From contig NC_081331.1 of assembly GCF_022539665.2 (NCBI RefSeq), positions 13,858,638-13,922,637 on the forward strand: a stretch of 64,000 nucleotides of DNA, read 5' to 3'. Origin of the DNA: Daphnia carinata. Taxonomy: Eukaryota > Arthropoda > Branchiopoda > Diplostraca > Daphniidae. A model generated the notes under the pieces. That model saw only the letters and a list, made by a program, of their open reading frames with translations. It was not told the DNA's origin and did no database searches. Shown one piece after another: positions 57,345 through 64,000 of the stretch; position 1 is the stretch's first letter; every line of letters starts with the position of its first letter. A program made the position numbers and the translations under genes.

Positions 57345-59562
57345 GTGACGGACGCCTCTCGTTCTTCGTCTTCCATCTTTGTAGAGTTTTCCACCAAAAA
57401 AAAAGTTGGTAATGGAATTTGGAAACGAGTTCCGACTATGAGCTATAACAGCACTTACTACAGTTCAATCTTACATAATGTGGTGGATGAAAATGACAAC
57501 TTCCTTTAGAGCGTGGTCTTCCGCGCACCAATTAGGATGACCTGTTCTACTGGTTTCATTCACGGGAATATGACAGATAATTGGGAAAAACATTTTATCG
57601 ACAAACTACGCTTGCTTATCGAGCGTAATGCTTGTTTTTCGTTACTAACTGATGGAACTGTCGTTTCAATGGAAAAACTCGAAAATTCCCTCAATCGGTT
57701 CATTTTTTTTTTTCGTTTCAAAAGGTCATCAGTTCTTGGATTGAATGCGTTCATTAGGCTATGCAATTAGTGTCTGAATGTCTAGTGAATCAGGCTCGAC
57801 AACTAGTACGTCGTTATAATTGTAAATACAGGATTGTTTATAGAAACTACTGTCTTACGTTTGTTTCATTTGGAAAACGCTGCATAATTGAAAGGGGCTT
57901 TAATCCAAGAAATAATTGATTTAACAATCGCCGTAAAGGATAAGCGTGCAACAACAAGAGCATCGCTCTTGGTCGGCAAAATCCGTTTGTGTTCAGCTAA
58001 ACCGTTGATCAAAAATTCCTTTTCTATCGTACGAGAAAAATGGCAAGTAACCCTTTGTACGTAGCATTTCTTTCCTTTACTATATTAATATCAGCGAAAG
58101 GGTAGATTAGTTGACTAAGTAAGGGAAACGATAAAATAAGGGAGTGGCTGTCAATGGCGTTTGTGAAAGAACTCGACCGCTGAGTATTAAAGTGCGTATA
58201 TCAGACCGGTATCCATGACAACCAATGGTGGTAAAAAATGCAGTGTGGCTATCTGGATCGAAACGTCACGACATTAACATCTAAAACTGAAAAACAAGAA
58301 TGAACATAAGGGTGGCTCCAGCCGCTCGTTAATGTAAAGTAGAAATATATGGAATAGATTACTATAATTTCGTAGCAACTTTGGGCTTAATAAATTGTTA
58401 TTTGATTCAAATTTGTCTTGTGATGGCTGTGTAGGCTACGCAAAGCCTTTTGCCATTGATCTGTCTATCAAGGCAAGTCACCTTGAACTTGTCTTTTCAT
58501 CATCTCTAATCAGCTATCCGGTACGAGTTGGATATTTTCAGATGCCAGCAGTGTCTTGTTCAAAACAAGTTCTTCCTGATCTTCGTAGTCAGTTCGATCA
58601 CCCTGTCCCTGCTGGTTGCGTTCCCTGTAACAACAAAAAAAAAAAACACAGTCAACAACCTCTCCTACGCTTCACTCTAAATCTCCACGCATTTGGATGC
58701 GACTTGTGATTGATTACAAGCTTTCTAAAGAAATATCCATTTCAGAATTAGTCATTGTTAGTGATTTGCATGTAACCGACGTACGGTTCTTCTAAATTTG
58801 CAGTCGCTTTAACGGTTCTTGTTGCCAAATAAAAACAGTGCAGCTAACGACTGTTATATGTGCTGATAAACTTCTTAGCTTCTGTTTTACATGGGGATAT
58901 CTTATTGAGTTCATTGCTGATTATTCGCAAATTCCAACTATGAATGGGTATGTTGTCGTCAAGAGCCATGGCACGTTCCGTTACACACACGTATTTAATG
59001 AACAAGAGACGTAGGACTTGAATAACGAAGCTTTGAAACACATACCTATAGACGACAACGTTTTCACTTTGATTTTATGACATTTGCTACAAGTTTTGCT
59101 ACAAAGAATTTGTTGGGCGAACACTCCGAGAGAAGAACCAGGAAAATTATTACGAATACGTTAGTTTCCGGAATTGCGGTTAAACGGATTAACTTGATGC
59201 CTGAAATGTGTTTACGCCATGGAGCTTTTGCACTGACTACCATTCGCTCCAGCATCTTCAAACGTATACCTTTGCTTCGTTGTTACACAGTTATTATCAC
59301 CTCTCTACCATTGTCTTCCGATAACAACTTCCCGTACTTGTTTTTTTAACTTGGTACAGGTAACCTGTTCTTCTGGTTAATTGTGATTTCAATTTATGGG
59401 GTAACGCAATATTTCAAGTGGCACGAAAAACTTGTTATCTTGTTTATTTCGAATTTGCATGAATAATACGTATAAGCTAAGAAGAACAACCCCCAACAAA
59501 AGGATTGAACGTGTTTCCTTTCCTGCCCTACGGGCGTATAACAGTTAAGATAAATAGAAATT
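57345..59562. other. Intergenic stretch
   Basis: No gene supported on either strand; scattered short open frames without signals. Confidence 0.5.
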
Positions 59563-60394
59563 TTAACGAATGGCGTTGATAACAACAGTGTCTCGATCGC
59601 CAAATATCGGTCTAACACCTGAAGTAGAAGAATGAGGACGATTAGGTCTGCTCGTCAAAGGCCTGTTGAACAGTCTGTGGAAGAGCCTCAGCAGAGGATA
59701 TTGGAAGATGGCGCTGGGTGCTGAGTCCGAAACTGTCACTCCATTGATTGTGTTTATCGCGGAAGCACTAACTCCATTGGATGACGATGACGTACCGATT
59801 GCAGAAGCTGCAATTCCATTAGGTCTGTTTGCTCCAGAAGCGGCAATTCCATGAGGCCTGCTTGCTCCAGAAGCGGCAATTCCATGAGGCCTGCTTGCTC
59901 CAGAAGCGGCGATTCCATTAGGCCTGTTTGCTCCAGAAGCGGCGATTCTATTAGGCCTCTTTGTTCCAGAAGCCGATGCAGATATAACCGGAAATTCGGA
60001 TGCCCCAGCGGTGGCATGCGCCGTATTCACCGGGTTCGAATGAAACCATTTACTTTCATTTGGCTCGGCAGTGCGGAAGACTTCGTCATCGTCAAACAAC
60101 TCCGGCTGCGTGTAGGAAGGATTTTCATAGTAGTCCAACAATCCATTTGGGTTAGCAAAATAGATTGGCTGGAAAGCTGGGCCAGGGTAGTGCATCAATG
60201 GAACTGGTTGATGCAGCTGAGTGTTGAAGGCATAGGCGAAATTAGCACCTTGACGATAAGATTGAACGAATCCAGCATCTACGGCAGTCATACATACTAG
60301 CGTGAATGCTAATACCTGCCAAACACAACTTGTGATGCTACGCAGAAATAGAATTTGTCATATTTGAATGTTGTAATCGACTTACCAATCTCAT
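59563..60394 (-). CDS. Secreted protein of the AYSIN-motif group, 11-residue Ala/Ser repeats
   Basis: Exons 60394-60386 and 60315-59563 encode 253 residues. Exon 1 encodes MRL; the signal peptide continues VLAFTLVCMTAVDA. The mature protein starts GFVQSYRQGANFAYAFNTQL, a variant of the AYSIN motif. An acidic Tyr-rich part (LDYYENPSYTQPELFDDDE) precedes four to five tandem 11-residue units IAASGA(N/S)RP(N/H)G. The C-terminus has a basic amphipathic-looking segment (LLRLFHRLFNRPLTSRPNRP). No known domain. An internal ATG is also in frame at 60291, but the spliced start supplies the complete signal peptide and matches the neighbouring genes. Confidence 0.8.
59800..59975 (-). repeat. In-frame minisatellite, 33-base unit
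   Basis: Four to five units with the phrase GCTCCAGAAGCGGC followed by (A/G)ATTCCAT in plus-strand reading, encoding the 11-residue repeat. Confidence 0.85.
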
Positions 60395-60501
60395 GGCGAT
60401 CGTTAAATAGTTTATCGTAATAAAATGTGAAGAATGTTGATCTCCGGTAAATTGCTTTGACACTGATGGGAGACTGGGACTCGTCTGTGGATGTTGGTCT
60501 T

Positions 60502-60507
60502 GTTATA
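60502..60507 (-). promoter_or_regulatory. Weak TATA box
   Basis: TATAAC on the minus strand with a TCAGTG word about 40 bases downstream; weaker than the other promoters here. Confidence 0.4.
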
Positions 60508-60509
60508 TT

Positions 60510-60971
60510 CGACAAAATAAAAAAAAAAAAAAGACGATTTGCTTCTAGATGCAACAGGTTCTTTCGCTGGTGCTTACACTTCTTCTTTATCCTTGAGGGC
60601 TTGTCATGCTTTGCCCCAAGTTTCATCGGATGTTTTGAATAGTTAAATGGAATTCAGCCAATAACCTTTTGCCCGTGCTTTGGGCGTTTTAGACCAAACA
60701 GGAATTGTCTTTCTTGTTTGTTTTTCCTATTTTGGATGCAACCATTTGTTATTGCCACATCATAGCACATCATCATAGCACTAGCAGGGTAAAGGATAAG
60801 TCTCGTACGTGTTGTGTATTATGAGGCACGGAGTAACTTATTTAAAAATTCAAACATTCGGTTAAAATTGCCATTGCCAAGTTATGTTGTTTGCCTCAAC
60901 ATCCTCAATTGCACAGGCATTATCTAGCCAAGCTTGTGCTGTACATTTGTTTTGAAATTACAGAAAGAATG
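60510..60971. other. Intergenic spacer
   Basis: Nothing recognised. Confidence 0.5.
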
Positions 60972-61433
60972 TTAATCACACAATCTCGGCTGCAGTTCAC
61001 AGAGTTGAGCTTGGGATCGATTGCGTAACGTCAACACTGCGTCAAGCATTGGCCTCTTTAGGGGAGGAAGCGATGCATTAGGAAGGACGTGTCGAAAAAA
61101 ATGCAACCATCTAGTTGTTTGGCTATTAACGACGTCGTAAGCAAAGTTGTTGCCCAATGGAACGGACTGCGGTGCGGGTAGAAGTTGCACACGCACGATA
61201 GTCAAGACCAACATCGTTGTTATAATCTGCACAATAACAGCGAAAAAAAAAAAAAACAAAGAGCAAAAAAAATCAATCTCGGCAAACGAGTTTGACACAA
61301 TCCGAGCAAAAACGATTGCATTATTGTCCCTATTAGCTATTCGAGGTAATTGGGAATTTCTAAAAGCTATTTAATGTTATTCCTGGTAGACACGTAACTG
61401 TGTTTGACATGATGCACTACTTACAAGCTTCAT
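60972..61433 (-). CDS. Small secreted protein of the AYSIN-motif group
   Basis: Exons 61433-61425 and 61226-60972 encode 87 residues. Exon 1 encodes MKL; the signal-like segment continues IITTMLVLTIVRVQLLPAP. A variant motif, VPLGNNFAYDVVNSQT, follows, then LHFFRHVLPNASLPPLKRP and a C-terminus with two cysteines (CELQPRLCD). The signal peptide is less typical than in the neighbours because of the internal Arg. The 198-base intron contains an A run. The short length and lack of repeats set it apart, but promoter, exon plan and motif tie it to the group. Function unknown. Confidence 0.68.
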
Positions 61434-61504
61434 GGAACTGGCTACAGTTTTTTTGTTGGTGAACTAAACTTAGTGTCTGATTCTCCCTTTTGCGTTACCT
61501 GGCG

Positions 61505-61511
61505 CTTTATA
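61505..61511 (-). promoter_or_regulatory. TATA box with TCAGAC initiator-like word
   Basis: TATAAAG on the minus strand, 71 bases before the ATG at 61433. Confidence 0.65.
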
Positions 61512-61850
61512 TTGCGAAGAGAGGTAACACCGTGAATAGCGGATTTTCGTGCATCGTACAGGTTTTTTTTGTGCACTGAACTGACACCGCACGAATCTGC
61601 TCATCAACTGCAGTCCGTTGGCAAGTACATATTTAGCACGAAAAAAAAATACAACAACATGATATGATCTTGTTTTTGCTGGTTTTATCCGGTAAAAATC
61701 CATTGTACCGTTTCACATGCTTTTTTGGTCAGAGGGACTGTAGCAAAATCAATAAGGGTCATTCGATTTCTTACGATTTTTACGAGACGTGTATTATTTA
61801 TGAAAATAGATGAATACAGTTAGACATATCGGAAAATGATAGGCGACGAT

Positions 61851-62313
61851 TTATAACAGTGGTTTCTGAAGCCAAACTTCCCCGAACGGATGGACGCTGT
61901 GGTAATCGTAACAAGAACCACCTTGCATGCAAATCGTCGGGGACACGGTGCTGTTATTGCCATCCCTTACAAATGCAAGGGGTCTTTGTGTCATCCGATG
62001 GAATGGAGGGTAATAAGGGTAATGCAAATTGGTATAAGGAAACAGATGAGCCATTAGCTGATTGTTGATGGCGTACATGGCGTGAGCCGTTTGTTGGTTA
62101 ATAATTTCATGGAGCACTGTCGAACTGACGGACTCGGGATTGACCGACTGCCTCACGACACCGCCATCTACTAGCGTGAAGACCAACAAAATCACGCAAA
62201 CGACCAACTTTTTTGCGATGAACGAAGGCGTTTGTCATAAACCGGCAAGCAAATTACCTTTAAAAAATTGATTTACATCTTCAGTGAACTCTAAAAGTAC
62301 TTACGAATCTCAT
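61851..62313 (-). CDS. Small secreted protein, weak AYSIN-like motif
   Basis: Exons 62313-62305 and 62207-61851 encode 121 residues. Exon 1 encodes MRF; the signal peptide continues LVVCVILLVFTLVDG. The mature part includes QQTAHAMYAINNQL, which resembles the FAYSIN motif (YAIN in place of YSIN), a Tyr/Pro/His-rich segment (FPYTNLHYPYYPPFHR), an N-glycosylation site (NNST) and a CMQGGSC pair. No known domain. Same strand, exon plan and promoter type as its neighbours. Confidence 0.75.
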
Positions 62314-62386
62314 AGCTGTGGCGGGATGATGGTGTTGTTATCCCCCAGCTTGGAGACAAATGTCTCGACTCTTGTGGCACAGGTAG

Positions 62387-62394
62387 CTTTTATA
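62387..62394 (-). promoter_or_regulatory. TATA box
   Basis: TATAAAAG on the minus strand, 74 bases before the ATG at 62313. Confidence 0.7.
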
Positions 62395-62399
62395 CGATC

Positions 62400-63083
62400 A
62401 CCTGACTCGTCTTGATCAGACTCCCGATCTTATATATTCTACTTCGGATTCAGCTCATTCGTATTCAGGAATGTTCTTCGTAGCTCCTGCTACGAACGTC
62501 TTATCAAGAGGGTGTGGTTCGTCTTCTTTTATATTAAACCCATCTTCCCTAATCGTCCTTTCTTTTTTTTTTTTTTTTTACTTTAAGATATTTAACCATT
62601 ATGTTTTAAAAGATTTTATTGCTGCAATAAAACACATTGTACTCAACGACGGTTTTCAGAACGAACTTGTTCTTCGACATGCATCGATATTGTTAATTGA
62701 ATTGATGAATTACAGGTTCATCTTTCGATTGATTGTTCAGGTATTCAAATGAACTATGTAACAATCTGATTGACTTTTTTATTGCTTTTCAAGGACACAC
62801 CTTATTCCTTTTGTTTTGTTTATTTAATTCCTATCGATTTGCGCTGCGCAATCCCAACTAGTTTTTGTTCAACCCGAAATTGATTGCTATCCTATCTTGA
62901 TGGCACTCGTCTGTCTTTAAGATGCCCATAAAAGTTCTTCTTTTTATGACTTTTCATCAAAATAATGAATTTGTTGCATCACATTACGTCGTTTCTGCGA
63001 ATTTACTGTTGCCCATATAAATAACGGTATCCAAGCTATCGTTGATACTGATTAAATCATAACTCAAATGCGCAACAAAGCAC
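62400..63083. other. Intergenic spacer
   Basis: A T17 run near 62563; otherwise nothing recognised. Confidence 0.5.
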
Positions 63084-63089
63084 TTTATT
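63084..63089 (-). terminator. Polyadenylation signal AATAAA
   Basis: AATAAA on the minus strand about 115 bases after the stop codon of the gene at 63205-63698. Confidence 0.6.
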
Positions 63090-63204
63090 AAATGATAGCA
63101 TAACTAAAACATCAATTATAACAGGGAAATAAACTAAATAAATTGCACATACGGTTGTTTTTCATTCATGGTCGATCGTCGGTAATAATCAAAGAAATTC
63201 GGGA

Positions 63205-63698
63205 TTAAGCAACGTAGGTAACAGCAGGAGCCTTGGCCTTTTCGGCTGATTTCTCTCCAGTAGTTTCTGCAGCTTTGACAACAGTCACAACGGGTTTGAT
63301 TTCCGTAACAGATTTTGCGTTCAAGGGTAACACACCGAAAGGATAGCCCACAGATCCGAAAGCGTTAGGGTATCCCCCGTAAACGTAGGTGATTGGGTAA
63401 AGCTGAGGCGTGACAATAGCTGGGGTTTCGAACTTCTTCGCGTCTACGGCTGTGTCCTTGTTATCCTTCTGGATTGGGCTTAGCAGCGAAGGGGCGAAAG
63501 GAAGAACGTAAGGTACGTTGTTGATGCTGTAAGCAAAATCGCCGGCCTGGCGATCATAAACAACGCCAGCATCTACGACAGCCAGGGCGAGAACTACAAG
63601 GGCGATCTGTTTTGCCACAATTGAGGGTAATACATTGAACAATTTCAAATTGAAACGAGATGTTGAGAAATGAATTGAAACTAACTTACGTATTGCAT
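63205..63698 (-). CDS. Secreted protein of the AYSIN-motif group
   Basis: Exons 63698-63690 and 63606-63205 encode 136 residues. Exon 1 encodes MQY; the signal peptide continues IALVVLALAVVDA. The mature N-terminus GVVYDRQAGDFAYSINNVPY carries the motif in its clearest form. A Tyr/Gly/Pro-rich middle (YPITYVYGGYPNAFGSVGYP) and a Lys/Ala/Val-rich end (EKSAEKAKAPAVTYVA) follow. No cysteines, no known domain. A longer open frame reaches 63720 but starts without ATG inside the promoter-proximal leader, and the spliced form is preferred because it restores the signal peptide. Structural extracellular role inferred. Confidence 0.8.
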
Positions 63699-63762
63699 GA
63701 TGATGAAGTGATCGCTGCAAATCCTGGAAGAATCTGATGGCGATTGTCGTGAATTGGCCAAG

Positions 63763-63770
63763 CTTTTATA
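63763..63770 (-). promoter_or_regulatory. TATA box with TCAGAT initiator-like word
   Basis: TATAAAAG on the minus strand, 65 bases before the ATG at 63698. Confidence 0.7.
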
Positions 63771-64000
63771 CGGAACTGTCCATTAAAAACACAAATAAAA
63801 GCAAGGTTCTACTTTGTTTTCGCCACCTGACTACCAAGAGGAAACTCTTACTTGATTGTGTGTACTTGATGTTAGTAACACGTTAGGATGGGTGGAGTTG
63901 TTTCGTTCTTCTTTTTTTTACCATCAAAAAGAAGATCAACTTGTTCTGAAGGTTCTGGTAATGACATTGGCACACGATTTTTTCGCCAACCGTTGCTAAG

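Overview
The window is arthropod nuclear DNA and looks like a branchiopod crustacean of the Daphnia type. It has short GT-AG introns (mostly 55-110 bases), a tandem array of insect-type gustatory receptor (Gr) genes whose N-termini resemble the Daphnia Gr expansion, and a run of small TATA-driven genes for secreted or cuticle-like proteins. The species cannot be fixed from the sequence. Exons were assembled by hand from splice signals, reading phase and comparison between paralogs; no database was searched.

Region 1 (1-12.45 kb): six Gr genes. Five lie head-to-tail on the minus strand (the first is cut by the window edge) and one diverged copy lies on the plus strand. All share a six-exon plan with identical intron phases and, where visible, end in the insect Gr signature TYMVILLQ or a close variant. 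One copy (6402-7963) has a one-base deletion in exon 3 and is probably a pseudogene. A tRNA-Val(CAC) gene sits between the divergent copies. All six carry the same 14-base element 64-91 bases before the ATG.

Region 2 (12.9-23.8 kb): five small secreted-protein genes, one plus and four minus. Each has a first coding exon of four codons, a signal peptide split by intron 1, and an upstream TATA box. Two encode long repeat-rich Pro/Ala proteins. Two share an unrecognised motif, W-x4-C-x5-CP-x-V-x2-P, present twice in one and once in the other.

Region 3 (23.8-36.05 kb): an intergenic stretch with tRNA-like sequences, then a minus-strand gene of about 1783 codons encoding a secreted Thr-rich mucin-like protein. 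It is built from repeating hydrophobic, (G/A)RRP and poly-Thr modules and has a 2.15-kb first intron.

Region 4 (36.05-50.9 kb): about 15 kb without a gene I can support. It is full of homopolymer runs, (GA)n tracts and other simple repeats.

Region 5 (50.9-64 kb): a plus-strand Rebers-Riddiford (chitin-binding) cuticle protein gene, followed by seven minus-strand small secreted-protein genes. Six of the seven carry a short motif of the type (F/V/I)AYSIN in the N-terminal half of the mature protein. Many contain in-frame tandem repeats of 8-26 residues. The secreted-protein genes probably supply extracellular matrix such as cuticle or gut lining; apart from the Rebers-Riddiford protein this is inference from composition and gene architecture.
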